Below, piece after piece: positions 7,930 through 17,146 of a stretch of DNA of 64,000 nucleotides (its first letter is position 1; each line of letters starts with the position of its first letter). The notes beneath the pieces are model-generated. The model saw only the letters and a list, made by a program, of their open reading frames with translations. It made no database searches and had not been told where the DNA came from. This DNA is from Alteromonadaceae bacterium M269 (GTDB taxonomy: Bacteria > Pseudomonadota > Gammaproteobacteria > Enterobacterales > Alteromonadaceae): the NCBI GenBank assembly GCA_004353515.1, contig SMNZ01000001.1:1364001-1428000 (forward strand), written 5' to 3'. The translations under genes and the position numbers were made by a program.

Positions 7930-9791
7930 AAATCATCATCCAAATCATCAAAAGGCAGAATATCCAATTCTTCATCCTCACTGTTCGATATAATAGGCTC
8001 TATTGTCTTTTCTCTGCTAGTGTTAGGACTAGCCTTACGATGGTCCTTTTTGCGCTGCTGAGCTCGTCTGACAGCCTTAGATTTGATAACAGCTTTTTCT
8101 TCAATCTCCTTCATACGATCATAAGCATCGAAAATAGCTTGTTCATCAACTTTGCTATACCCCTCTTCGCTGAGCCGCCGATTAATTTCTCTCAATTCCC
8201 AAATAGAGATAGGTGGGTGTGATATATCTCGATAAGGGATCGGATAGTATTCTTGCACTTCAGGATCAAAAAAGTAGATAACGCTAATGTCTCTGGGATC
8301 CCGCCTGAAAATAAACTTACGTTTTTTGCCACCACCTTCAGGGTCAATCGCATTTATCCATCGGCGTAACACCTCATGGTAGTAATGGACTTTGTCTACT
8401 TGCACGCCATAATCTAAGATAGAGCGTATCTCAAAAGGCATAAAATCAAATCGTAATTTTTGCTCGTCCTCAATCTTTGGCTTTAATCCACTACCAGCAA
8501 AGTCGGCCGTACCTAGAATTCCCTGTTTATATTTTTCTAGAGGCGACATACCTATCATTGAGTGTTTTTTCTGATGGTAGACATCAACAACATAGTTCGC
8601 TAACCAAGTTTCGAACTCACTTAATGACAAGGCAGCTTGTTTTTCAGAATCATACTCACCACGTTCTTGAGTATTAGAAAATGTAGTACCAGGTAAGGTG
8701 TGAATCTCCTTAGAAAATGTACCCAACGCTCTCTCAACATGAGCACCAAAATGAGGGCGAGCTACAGGTCGCCATTCCAAATCAATACCGTATTCATCAC
8801 ATGCCTTTTGCAGCATATACCCACGAAACTCTTTGGCATTATCGACATGAACTTTATCTGGCAATCCCCAAACTGGCCATTCACCTGATACTTCATGCTT
8901 CACCAACCATTCATCCTTACTAAGGATAGAATGCGCCATGCATAATCCTGTTGCTAAAGCACCGGGAGGGTCAAAAGAAACATAAAAGCCTGTGACCATT
9001 CGACTGAAGACATCGAAAGCAAGCGTAATCCAAGGGCGACCTATAGGCTTTCTGTATATATCATCAACTAATATGATATCCAGTTTCGTATGATCTATTT
9101 GTACCACCATCAAAGGTGCATTGGCATCAGGAAACGCACCTTTTATCGGCTGAAAGTCGTTTTGATACTTCTTTTTGCCTTCTCGTTTTAGGGCTACCAG
9201 TGCACCGCTTAGATCCTTTATTCGATTGCGAATTGTATTATTGTGAGGCGGAGTTAGATTGGCTTCTTTGCAAGCTTTGCGAACTAGTTCACACACTTTT
9301 GCTTGGCTTTTTCGTTGACCAGAAAGGTATTCCGCTTTGACGACTTCCTCGACAATAGTTTCTACCTCATCCGTAAACTTGGTCCCCCCTCTGTCCGAAC
9401 GACTTTGAGGAAAAAGTGATGTGAGTAAACCAGAGTCCTCATAGGCTTTAATCCAGCGATAAATGGTATTTGTACCAACCTGATATTCTTTAGCTACTGA
9501 TTCAACATCTGATCGCTTACGATTGGCCATTTTGAGTAATGGCTTAATAATGCTGAATCGTTCTTGTGCTATTTGCCAGAGCTTTTGGTCAACAGAAACT
9601 AAATCTCGACTAGGGTTTACCCTAGAATCAGATGCTTTCAAGTCACTAACATTGGCTGTTAACAACTCTCCAGATTCAGGATCAAGAAGCAGTACTTCAG
9701 TTAAGTTAATGACCTTATTAATGCGATACTTAACTCTATTAAATTCTACCTCTGCACCTTGAGTTATATGCACTGACAACTTCTTAGACAT
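7926..9791 (-). CDS. tnsB: TnsB transposase (DDE integrase fold)
   Basis: A 621-residue DDE transposase. N-terminal helix-turn-helix regions (about 80-190) bind the end repeats. The catalytic triad is visible at D233 (VVQIDHTKLD), D317 (VHVDNAKEF) and E353 (AHVERALGTF), followed by a Mu-type C-terminal beta-barrel. The acidic C-terminal tail (EDEELDILPFDDLDDDL) probably contacts TnsC, as known for Tn7. It cuts and joins the 3' ends. It starts one base after the tnsA stop codon. Confidence 0.95.
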   Translation of the reverse strand: MSKKLSVHITQGAEVEFNRVKYRINKVINLTEVLLLDPESGELLTANVSDLKASDSRVNPSRDLVSVDQKLWQIAQERFSIIKPLLKMANRKRSDVESVAKEYQVGTNTIYRWIKAYEDSGLLTSLFPQSRSDRGGTKFTDEVETIVEEVVKAEYLSGQRKSQAKVCELVRKACKEANLTPPHNNTIRNRIKDLSGALVALKREGKKKYQNDFQPIKGAFPDANAPLMVVQIDHTKLDIILVDDIYRKPIGRPWITLAFDVFSRMVTGFYVSFDPPGALATGLCMAHSILSKDEWLVKHEVSGEWPVWGLPDKVHVDNAKEFRGYMLQKACDEYGIDLEWRPVARPHFGAHVERALGTFSKEIHTLPGTTFSNTQERGEYDSEKQAALSLSEFETWLANYVVDVYHQKKHSMIGMSPLEKYKQGILGTADFAGSGLKPKIEDEQKLRFDFMPFEIRSILDYGVQVDKVHYYHEVLRRWINAIDPEGGGKKRKFIFRRDPRDISVIYFFDPEVQEYYPIPYRDISHPPISIWELREINRRLSEEGYSKVDEQAIFDAYDRMKEIEEKAVIKSKAVRRAQQRKKDHRKASPNTSREKTIEPIISNSEDEELDILPFDDLDDDL

Positions 9792-9792
9792 A

Positions 9793-10440
9793 CTAATTAA
9801 GAATCCATATCTTGCTACTCATCGTAAGCTTTTGATTCAAATTACAACCAATTTGTTTGGTACCTACAAGATACCACATGCTAGGGATAAGCATGGCTTG
9901 ATTCCATTGGTCTTGGAATATGTTTTGAATAAGTAATGCCGGCGTAGTAACGTCTAATATTTTCAACTTTTCAATTAACAAATCCACATGAGCTTCATCC
10001 GAAGGCCCTTGTCGAACATAAGGAAGCAGGAATTTCACCGAATCGAGATACGAAGTCCTGATCTCTTTATCCGTGACCAACTTAAAGCGCCAACCTTCTT
10101 GTTTGGCAAAACGTATAGCAGCTCTAAATTTAGGTTTTAACGTTTGCCATTTCTCAGCTAATTCATTGCGATACTTCACCTCAAATAGCCTAGGGGGCCT
10201 GTTTTTCTTACGATAATGAATTAAGCCATCCGGGGTATAGCTTCTGTTTTTGCCCTCATCATCTATCCAATCTATACGGATAGGCTGAACTTCAAAGGAC
10301 TCAACATCTGAATCGAACTCCAGCAGAGATAAGAAATCCCGCTCTAAAGTAGATTCAAACATTGCCTTACCAACAGCTTTTTTATGAGCTGCTACACCGG
10401 TCACATTACGATAGTTTTTTGGAATAATTCTACTGGGCAT
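9793..10440 (-). CDS. tnsA: TnsA endonuclease
   Basis: A 215-residue restriction-like endonuclease that cuts the 5' ends of the transposon, allowing cut-and-paste rather than copy-in transposition. Likely catalytic residues are E33 (LERDF), D71 (YTPDGLI) and E87/K89 (FEVKY). First gene of the tnsABC-tniQ operon. In Tn7 it lies next to the right end, but here it is in the interior, about 9.3 kb from the right tip and 10.4 kb from the left tip. Confidence 0.93.
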   Translation of the reverse strand: MPSRIIPKNYRNVTGVAAHKKAVGKAMFESTLERDFLSLLEFDSDVESFEVQPIRIDWIDDEGKNRSYTPDGLIHYRKKNRPPRLFEVKYRNELAEKWQTLKPKFRAAIRFAKQEGWRFKLVTDKEIRTSYLDSVKFLLPYVRQGPSDEAHVDLLIEKLKILDVTTPALLIQNIFQDQWNQAMLIPSMWYLVGTKQIGCNLNQKLTMSSKIWILN

Positions 10441-10826
10441 ATTGTCTTAAGACTTCATTTTCGTATTTCAGGATATTTAACATCATCATTATAACAAGGA
10501 CCGATGCACTATCACGGTACCCGAAAGTTTTTTACGAGAACAACGAAAAATAGCCAACAGGTAGATTAGGAATAATCAGCGTAGTCTTAAATCAATAGCT
10601 TCAAAGACTTATTGACGTTCCAAACTGCAGGCATTAGTAGACAGGTGATTGTCAATCTTTTGAGACTGTTCTATATCAGTATTGCACAAAAGAGCTAATT
10701 ATTTTTTTGGAGAAAAATCGTTCAGAGTTATTAGATGTTATATTTACACCACCACTTTGATGTATATCTAATTTGCTAATGGAACTGATAATTATCGGCC
10801 AATGTGCTTATTATTTATTCCTATCT
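10441..10826. other. Non-coding stretch upstream of tnsA
   Basis: 386 bp between the tnsA start and the IS982 left end. It must hold the tnsABC-tniQ promoter unless the IS supplies one. I see no gene and no convincing copy of the 20-bp TnsB site here. Confidence 0.5.
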
Positions 10827-11798
10827 AACCTGAGCTGCGTATAAGAAAAATGAACTAATCGCCTGTTCCGGGATCTGATCTATCGACTAAAAAAGATAGC
10901 TCCCAAAGGAACAGGCATGACCAACTTAGACGCAATTTACGTCGATGTCGACGATTTTTGTTTACTGTTTGAGCCTCAGTGGCAAGCCCACTTAATTGAA
11001 ACTGGTGAAAAGCAACGAATAAAGCCTTCACGACTTAAATCCAGTGAGGTGATGACTCTTCTTATCGCATTCCATCACTCTGGGTTTAGAGATTTCAAAA
11101 CCTATTACACACAATTTGTCAGTCGATATTGGCGTGTCCACTTCCCCGATTTAGTCAGTTATACGAGGATGCTCAAACTCTTGCAAACTGTCTTACCTGC
11201 TTTATGCAGTTACCTCAAAAGGCGTTATGCAAAATCAACAGGGCTCGCCTTTGTTGATTCAACGACGCTAAAAGTCTGCCATAACTTACGTATCCCTCGC
11301 CATAAAGTATTCGATGGTATCGCCGAACGCGGTAAAGGAACTATGGGATGGTTTTATGGATTTAAACTACACCTAGTGATGAATGATGAAGGCGGTTTAT
11401 TAGGAGTAAAAGTCACAAAAGGTAATATCGATGATAGAAAGCCTGTTCTCGATATGATGGATAATGTCACAGGCAAGGTATACGCAGACAAAGGTTATGT
11501 ATCAGCCAACCTCAAGGCGCAATTAGCTGAGCAAGATATTGATTTTATTACAGGGCAACGCTCGAATATGAAACCTCAACATCTATCAGCTTGGGACAAA
11601 GCCATGCTATCAAAGCGATTCATCATTGAAACGGTATTCGACCAGCTCAAGAACATCGCACAAATAGACCATACACGACACCGCAGTTGTATCTCATTTA
11701 TGGTCAATTTAATGGCTGGACTTGTCGCGTATACCTTTAAAGACAAAAAGCCGAGCATTAGCGTGACTCGGCTTTAATTCTTATGCAGATCTCAGGTT
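10827..11798 (+). mobile_element. IS982-family insertion sequence, complete
   Basis: Imperfect inverted repeats begin AACCTGAG at 10,827 and end CTCAGGTT at 11,798; the homologous 18-19 bases also share the ATAAG/CTTAT inner part. ATCT occurs directly outside both ends (10,823-10,826 and 11,799-11,802), a likely 4-bp target duplication. The 972-bp length and single transposase frame fit the family. It interrupts the Tn7-like element upstream of tnsA. Confidence 0.82.
10917..11777 (+). CDS. IS982-family transposase
   Basis: A 286-residue DDE transposase. The family pattern is visible: FVDSTTLKVCHN with the first aspartate, KVYADKGYVS with the second, and IETVFDQLKN with the glutamate. The frame is intact. 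A GC-rich hairpin followed by TTTAATT overlaps its last codons (about 11,750-11,777) and probably terminates its transcript. It is unrelated to the Tn7-type genes. Confidence 0.93.
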   Translation: MTNLDAIYVDVDDFCLLFEPQWQAHLIETGEKQRIKPSRLKSSEVMTLLIAFHHSGFRDFKTYYTQFVSRYWRVHFPDLVSYTRMLKLLQTVLPALCSYLKRRYAKSTGLAFVDSTTLKVCHNLRIPRHKVFDGIAERGKGTMGWFYGFKLHLVMNDEGGLLGVKVTKGNIDDRKPVLDMMDNVTGKVYADKGYVSANLKAQLAEQDIDFITGQRSNMKPQHLSAWDKAMLSKRFIIETVFDQLKNIAQIDHTRHRSCISFMVNLMAGLVAYTFKDKKPSISVTRL

Positions 11799-11834
11799 AT
11801 CTAGCTGAATCAACAAATATCGCATTATCGTTAA

Positions 11835-12467
11835 TTGACTGTGTCTGTATCTAGTTTGATTTTTAAAAAGCTGCTTCGACTGAAACGGGGTACGCCATTT
11901 TCAATAGAGAGTTTCTACTCTCTTGGTACTACTACGGCTGTCCAAAAGGCCATGAGTCGACTGACACAAAAAGGGGAAATCGTCCGAGTTGATAAAGGGA
12001 TATACGTTAGGCCTAAACATATTGAAAGTATCCCATTCGTTAAAGTCACGGCAAAAGCTGAGGATGTTGCTAAAGTTTGGGCAAAAAGGCGTGGCTATGA
12101 GCTAGTTCCTCAAGGTTTAGAATCCGCATATAGATTGGGCCTACAAACACAAGCACCATTAAAAGTCATTTATTGGAGTTCTGGACCTTCCCGTATTTTT
12201 AGAGTCGAAAATCAGGTGGTTCAGATAAAGCACACCGCCAATTCCAAACTTCAGTGGCCAAATAAACCTGAAGGTGAACTACTACGAGGTTTGATGTTTG
12301 TCTCAGTTAAACATACCACTACACAACAACTAGAAGCTGCTCTGAGGCGTCTCAATATTTCTAGAGAAGAGAAGTTAATTGTTGTAGACAAACTCATTAA
12401 ATGCCGGAGTTTAAGTCTTTGGAAACATAAGCTGATTAAACTCAAGCAATACTTACAGCAGGTTTAA
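11835..12467 (+). CDS. AbiEi-like (DUF6088-type) transcriptional regulator/antitoxin
   Basis: A 210-residue protein with an N-terminal winged-helix (AVQKAMSRLTQKGEIVRVDKGIYV) followed by the C-terminal domain typical of AbiEi/DUF6088 proteins. These act as antitoxin or repressor of AbiE-type toxin-antitoxin abortive infection systems. The start TTG at 11,835 is uncertain; it lies only 36 bp after the IS end, so the IS may have removed its promoter. No AbiEii nucleotidyltransferase toxin follows: the next gene is a possible nuclease. Family call from the N-terminal pattern; function inferred. Confidence 0.65.
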   Translation: MTVSVSSLIFKKLLRLKRGTPFSIESFYSLGTTTAVQKAMSRLTQKGEIVRVDKGIYVRPKHIESIPFVKVTAKAEDVAKVWAKRRGYELVPQGLESAYRLGLQTQAPLKVIYWSSGPSRIFRVENQVVQIKHTANSKLQWPNKPEGELLRGLMFVSVKHTTTQQLEAALRRLNISREEKLIVVDKLIKCRSLSLWKHKLIKLKQYLQQV

Positions 12468-12669
12468 AAACTGTCTTCCAGTAACATGATTAGTTGTAAC
12501 TAAAGCAACACTTTTCGATAGCTGTCTGAAACAACCCAAGTAGACACTTTGCATAATCTACAAACTCTCTCTACTTAAATCATTTGATGCTCAGTACCTT
12601 CGTAAATTTATGGAGTTGCCCTCTTTTAATTGCGGGTACATAATCAACCCAAAAATGGGTGAGGCAATC

Positions 12670-13209
12670 ATGCAAAACTATTGCGCTATGACAGGAAAAG
12701 TGATTGATGGACCTAGCGATGCTATATGGGATGATGGTGAATGGATTAGCTGGGAATGGATAAATCATCAACTCCATAAGCAAGAATTAAGGGAAAGATA
12801 CCCTAATGCACCATTAGAGCTTATCTTGGTGTTTGAAGAGTTAGTCGCTAATGCGGCGGACTATAAGTCCATTACAGGACGCTACCTGCCAATATTTGGA
12901 GAACTCGGTGAGTTATTTGCTGAAATTACCTTTGGAATAAATCGTCACAAACCTCGGGCACAAGGCTCTGATGGCCGACTAGGAAATGACTTTATTGAAA
13001 TAAAAACAATAACGCCAGAGAAGAAATCTCAAGAGGTGAGAGTAAAGAGGCAAGGAAATTTCAACAAATTGTTAGTTGTTAATATTTCTGAAGATTTTGA
13101 CTTTGAAGCTCGTATCATAGATAGAAAAGAGATGAGCAGTGGAAATGGGAAAACAGCGACTGTTAAGTGGTCATCAATGAAAGGCAAACACACTGACAGA
13201 AGCCGATAA
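12670..13209 (+). CDS. Possible PD-(D/E)XK nuclease-like protein, unknown function
   Basis: A 179-residue protein starting MQNYCAMTGKVIDGPSDAIW. ATG 12,670 is preferred because GTGAGG lies five bases upstream; the frame is open from 12,610. The segment GSDGRLGNDFIEIKTITP followed by VRVKRQGN resembles the core of restriction-like nuclease folds (D, then E-x-K). That is a weak, by-eye fold guess. It could be the effector partner of the AbiEi-like gene upstream, or an independent cargo gene. I do not recognise a named family. Confidence 0.55.
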   Translation: MQNYCAMTGKVIDGPSDAIWDDGEWISWEWINHQLHKQELRERYPNAPLELILVFEELVANAADYKSITGRYLPIFGELGELFAEITFGINRHKPRAQGSDGRLGNDFIEIKTITPEKKSQEVRVKRQGNFNKLLVVNISEDFDFEARIIDRKEMSSGNGKTATVKWSSMKGKHTDRSR

Positions 13210-13280
13210 GCTTGTGGGTTGGTGGTAGCATTTAATGTATGTATATCAATTACTTTTGAATTAGAGGAACTATAAAGGTC

Positions 13281-13490
13281 ATGGGATTGCTAGTTGGATA
13301 TGTAGATGATGGGATTACTGTCTTAACAACCGTCAGTAGAGATGTTTTTGTGAGTTCAAGGCGGATAGGCATAGATGGATTAGAGTTAGCTCTTTGTCAG
13401 CAAGCTCCAACGGACAGTAAGAAGGAAGAATATAAATACACGCTTTCGTTAGCGGTGAATCAACATTTGTTAGAAACTCTCAAGTGGTAA
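13281..13490 (+). CDS. Hypothetical protein (69 aa)
   Basis: MGLLVGYVDDGITVLTT... with AAAGGTC just before the ATG. No signal peptide or membrane segment. Not recognised. It is followed by another small gene in the same direction, with only a few bases between them. Confidence 0.5.
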   Translation: MGLLVGYVDDGITVLTTVSRDVFVSSRRIGIDGLELALCQQAPTDSKKEEYKYTLSLAVNQHLLETLKW

Positions 13491-13507
13491 GGAACAAGTG
13501 GCATTAC

Positions 13508-13786
13508 ATGAGCAATGGTAATCTAGAGAAGGTCAAAAACGCATATTTCAGTGGTAAAGCGGATGAGAGATATTTAAAAACTCAAATATGTTTCTATGCC
13601 GATGCTATTCGAGGATGTAACAGCGAAAAAGATAGAAAGGTTGAAGCCACTGTTTTAAAGGACTTTATAGAAAACCTTATTGAACAAAACATAAGGCCTA
13701 TCAGTGCTGAAATGAAAGTAGAGTTAGAGGAAATAGTAGTTGTCGTTGAGCTATGCACTACAACAGGTAAGTTAAAGCATTTTTAA
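13508..13786 (+). CDS. Hypothetical protein (about 92 aa)
   Basis: A charged, helical small protein (MSNGNLEKVKNAYFSGKADE...). The frame is open from GTG 13,484, which would overlap the previous gene and give 100 residues; ATG 13,508 is my choice without strong ribosome-site support. It may be co-expressed with 13,281-13,490. Not recognised. Confidence 0.5.
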   Translation: MSNGNLEKVKNAYFSGKADERYLKTQICFYADAIRGCNSEKDRKVEATVLKDFIENLIEQNIRPISAEMKVELEEIVVVVELCTTTGKLKHF

Positions 13787-14503
13787 TGCAGTTTACGTCA
13801 TTTATAAATGTAAGTAATGATTATATTGGCGATGAAGGAATGAAAAAGGGTGGTATGCCGATAAAAAGGCAATTTAGTATCTAAATCATACTCATGAACC
13901 TTGATACAGCCAAACTATTTAATAATGGCACCTAGTTAGTTTACTTGTTGAGTCATTAAATGACAAAACGAACAAACAGAAGTCGTTTGACTCAGTTTAA
14001 ATAAGAGGTTGTAGCGTCTTAAGGTATCATTGATAATTTGCACAACGAGAATTTCAACTATGTAATTCCAAATAAAGTTAAGATTGGTGATGTAACGAAC
14101 TTAACAACTAGTGGAAGTTGGATGTATCATGCTATCTATCGTTATGGATTTATATTTTCATCGTATCGTAGTGTATGACGACTTATTTGGAGAGAAAAGC
14201 AATGATGAAATCCTATAACTTATATTAACCGCTAAAAGCTTGGTGTTTCACAGTACTAGAGGGTTACAAACCAGTAAAAATTATCGAAATTTACCAGCTA
14301 GTTATGGGAGGCGATGTTGGTGCTTATTGTGATATAAAGATATAACTTATAGCTACTAAAGGTAGATTGATGAGTTATGTCTTTTTGGTGGCCAGTAGAG
14401 TACGAGCAAAGTTCCAATTCACTGCCCATTAATATTGTGCTGAAGGGCTAATTAGTAGGCCTGTCACCGTGTAACTACTAACGCCGCACCTCTCGGCAAT
14501 GAC
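13787..14503. other. Gene-free stretch in transposon cargo
   Basis: 717 bp of AT-rich DNA between the small unknown genes and the PRC-barrel gene. I see no credible gene, RNA or repeat. A 32-codon frame from ATG 13,787 lacks a ribosome site. Confidence 0.4.
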
Positions 14504-14896
14504 TTATTGCTTTACACTGCGATTATAAAAGTCATCGACCTTATTCACCCATTGAATATCACTCATGTCTGGCCAACTATCATTGTCAAACGAAGGGACA
14601 TTAACTAAATCATCAATCTCGAGGTTAAGAGAGAAAAGCTGTGTTTTTTTGTTGAACGTAAGTGATTTCCAAGGCACTGCTGCAAATTTTTCTCCCATCC
14701 CCCAAATGCCACCATAAGCAATTATGCCATAAATAATTTCTCCTCGTGGAGCATCTATTATCAGCTTCTTTAGGTTGCCAAGTTTATGGTCATTACCGTT
14801 TCGTACTTCAGCATTGATAAGCTTACTCGTGGCAATGAGAGTAGGTCTATCGTTGTTGAGAGTAGTACTTTTTTCATTAATTACTGGAACTGTCAT
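14504..14896 (-). CDS. PRC-barrel domain protein
   Basis: About 130 residues. The core (LIATSKLINAEVRNGNDHKLG ... IIYGIIAYGGIWGMGEKFAAVPW) is a typical PRC-barrel, a small beta-barrel found in photosynthetic reaction-centre H subunits, RimM and many stress-linked proteins. ATG at 14,896 is preferred because GGGGAAG lies six bases upstream; the frame extends to 14,974 (156 residues). It sits alone in the right half of the transposon. Function unknown; proteins of this type often accompany envelope or osmotic stress genes. Confidence 0.75.
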   Translation of the reverse strand: MTVPVINEKSTTLNNDRPTLIATSKLINAEVRNGNDHKLGNLKKLIIDAPRGEIIYGIIAYGGIWGMGEKFAAVPWKSLTFNKKTQLFSLNLEIDDLVNVPSFDNDSWPDMSDIQWVNKVDDFYNRSVKQ

Positions 14897-15366
14897 GCTC
14901 TTCCCCATTGAATACTTTTTCAGGTTAACGAAAAAATTGTCAACCTCATCGATAACTCGCCAATTATTCTTCACATAGAGCTTTTAACATGATCTACTTC
15001 GTATCTAAGATGAACTTTTATATCGCCATCAATATTACCGGCGAACTTCAACGACTGAATAATATGACCAAAGGTCGATGGGATATTAAACGAATAATGC
15101 TTAAAGACCGTTCGATACACCACATAGGCATATATAAAGTTTGCTGAGAAAGAGCTTTATTTAAGCAGTATGATTCCTTCGTCGATGATGAAAGTACTAC
15201 TTATACCAATAGTTTATATAAGCCCTTTTCTTCTTGCGCTCAAAAGCTATGACTGATACTTCGAATAAGTGTGCCGCCGCACAGATAAGTGAAAGAGTCT
15301 TCGATATTCTTTGATTCTTAGCTATCTGCACTAACGTGGATAGCAGGACACAAAGAAGTAGAGAAT
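14897..15366. other. Mostly non-coding stretch
   Basis: 470 bp between the PRC-barrel gene and a small basic/acidic peptide gene. Part may belong to a longer PRC-barrel N-terminus (to 14,974). A 61-codon minus-strand frame at 15,197-15,382 is not convincing. Confidence 0.35.
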
Positions 15367-15504
15367 ATGATGCAAAATCCAAGCAAAGACAAGCAAGACA
15401 ATAAAGTCGATGACAAGACTAAGCCAACTGATACTGAGAAGAAGGCTGTTCCATCGACTGAGACTCCCAAACAAGAGGCGAAAGCACCAGTAGATAAAAA
15501 TTAA
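15367..15504 (+). CDS. Small highly charged protein (45 aa)
   Basis: MMQNPSKDKQDNKVDDKTKP... ending KAPVDKN: a low-complexity Lys/Asp/Thr/Pro-rich peptide, probably disordered. Codon-like composition and a T-rich hairpin downstream (15,680-15,710) give modest support. The start could also be ATG 15,370. Small disordered proteins of this kind are often stress-induced; no specific function can be assigned. Confidence 0.45.
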   Translation: MMQNPSKDKQDNKVDDKTKPTDTEKKAVPSTETPKQEAKAPVDKN

Positions 15505-15679
15505 ATTATCCCCCGTTATAAGTTGCCTTACATTAGATTTGAATTAGCCCTTAAATCTGAACTAAGTTGAGAAAATGGCAAGTTGTAGCAAAGTATTCTG
15601 CAGTTTTGCCAAACAATCGGAGAACCTATTCCATTTCAGTATCTAATGTGTGGAATTACAATACCTAAGCTTAAGTAAT

Positions 15680-15710
15680 GGCTTCTAACTAATAATTGGG
15701 AGCCTTTTTT
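15680..15710 (+). terminator. Probable rho-independent terminator
   Basis: GGCTTC pairs imperfectly with GGGAGCC, followed by six Ts. It is 175 bp past the stop of the 45-residue gene. Confidence 0.45.
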
Positions 15711-15979
15711 ATTGAAATAAGTGTAAACCTACTTTTAGACGGGTCATTGGATATGATCAGACTAGTACAAAACTGAGCTAGCGATAAGTAGGTAGTAAAT
15801 TAAAACTTACTTATACGATTAACTAAGCCTCTAAGCAGTCGGTGCCAAACTTTCACGAATCAATAAAAGTATATCTATCGTCCTTATGTTCGTCATCGAA
15901 CATACCTTTTCATTAATTCTGTTAGTATGCTTATAAGGCAATTATTAGGAGCTGCTCATGGAACTGCAAGTAAAAATGG

Positions 15980-16231
15980 ATGAATGGGAACATTGATTGT
16001 CGGGTAATAGCTAATACTTCATACCATTGGCCCAAAGCGTTAGTTAACTCGTTGGACTTATGCCTTATTTGCAGTTTGCCCAAAATGTGTAAACTGAACT
16101 ACACAGGTAAGCTGTGTGATTGTCAGAAGATTAACCCTGAATTAATTGAACGTGTAATTAGCCCTCATTGGCCAAAAGCTCAGGTAAGGAAATTGATTGA
16201 GAATCATTCCTACAGCTTTGGCGTTGTGTAA
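15980..16231 (+). CDS. Hypothetical cysteine-containing protein (83 aa)
   Basis: MNGNIDCRVIANTSYHWPKA ... CLICSLPKMCKLNYTGKLCDC..., with clustered cysteines that could bind metal, and a repeated HWPKA(L/Q)V phrase at both ends. The best ribosome site (AGGAG before ATG 15,958) feeds a different frame that stops after 12 codons (MELQVKMDEWEH), so the gene may have suffered a one-base shift near its start. Not recognised. Confidence 0.4.
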   Translation: MNGNIDCRVIANTSYHWPKALVNSLDLCLICSLPKMCKLNYTGKLCDCQKINPELIERVISPHWPKAQVRKLIENHSYSFGVV

Positions 16232-16304
16232 ATAGCCAACAGCTCCGCTAAAGCTAATTAGTGGGTGTATACAAAGTTGCAGTGATAAAAATTGGTAAGA
16301 GAAG

Positions 16305-17012
16305 ATGAGCAATCCGACGCAAAATAAACTATTGCAGGCTTTTCCTGAAGAAAGTAAGCGAAGGTTGTTTTCTCAGTTAAAGCCAACAGAGATGCCTCTG
16401 GGAAGGGTTTTGTACGAATCTGGGCAATGTATTTCAACCGTTTATTTCCCGACAGATTGCATTATATCTTTACTTTACGTAACGAAAGATGGCGCATCTG
16501 CAGAAATCTCGGTAGTTGGGAATGAGGGATTAGTAGGCATTGCCGTATTCATGGGCGGTGAAAGTACGCCTAACCGAGCCATAGTGCAAAGTGGTGGTTA
16601 TGCTTATCAATTGCCAGCGGCAGCCCTACGTTATGAATTTAACAATAGCCAGAGCATTCGAGTGTTGTTGCTCCGTTACACTCAGGCATTAATGTCACAA
16701 ATGGCACAAACTGCGGTGTGCAATCGTCATCACTCTATTGATCAACAACTGTGCCGTTGGTTACTGCTGTCCCTTGATAGGCTCTCTTCAAACAACCTAA
16801 TCATGACTCAGGAATTAATCGCTAATATGCTAGGGGTTAGGCGGGAAGGTGTAACAGAAGCCGCAGGGAAATTACAAAGGCTTGGCGTAATAACTTACAA
16901 GCGAGGACACATCACAGTTACTAACAGAGAAAGACTCGAGGAGCTCTGTTGCGAATGTTACGCTGTTGTAAAAAGCGAGACAGATCGACTGGAAGCTTAT
17001 ATATCTCATTAA
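16305..17012 (+). CDS. Crp/Fnr-family transcriptional regulator
   Basis: 235 residues: N-terminal cyclic-nucleotide-type beta-barrel (about 20-120, including AEISVVGNEGLVGIAVFMGG) and C-terminal winged helix (MTQELIANMLGVRREGVTEAAGKLQRLGVI). There is no Fnr-type cysteine cluster at the N-terminus, so it is unlikely to be an oxygen sensor; the ligand is unknown. It is the only dedicated regulator seen in the right cargo block and precedes hflK-hflC by about 130 bp in the same direction, so it may control them (inference). Confidence 0.88.
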   Translation: MSNPTQNKLLQAFPEESKRRLFSQLKPTEMPLGRVLYESGQCISTVYFPTDCIISLLYVTKDGASAEISVVGNEGLVGIAVFMGGESTPNRAIVQSGGYAYQLPAAALRYEFNNSQSIRVLLLRYTQALMSQMAQTAVCNRHHSIDQQLCRWLLLSLDRLSSNNLIMTQELIANMLGVRREGVTEAAGKLQRLGVITYKRGHITVTNRERLEELCCECYAVVKSETDRLEAYISH

Positions 17013-17146
17013 AGTCTAAAAGAGCTTTAACTCTTATATATCTTTTCCGCCATTGTATACCCCAAATTATTTTCAGGGATGAAGGGGATACCCATATTCT
17101 TCAATTGCAAAACACTTATTTTTGCATACAACAGGGAATCTATATC

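Noticed and set aside
12585-12604. A lone TnsB-like match (inverted GGTACTGAGCA) inside the cargo
   Set aside because: The shared core is about 10 bases and there is no second site, tip or duplication nearby; such a match is expected by chance in 20 kb.
13787-13885. 32-codon frame starting right after the 13,508-13,786 gene
   Set aside because: No ribosome site and no recognisable feature; directly abutting start is probably coincidental.
15197-15382. 61-codon minus-strand open frame with hydrophobic start
   Set aside because: No ribosome site, and it overlaps the start of the better-supported 45-residue gene on the other strand.
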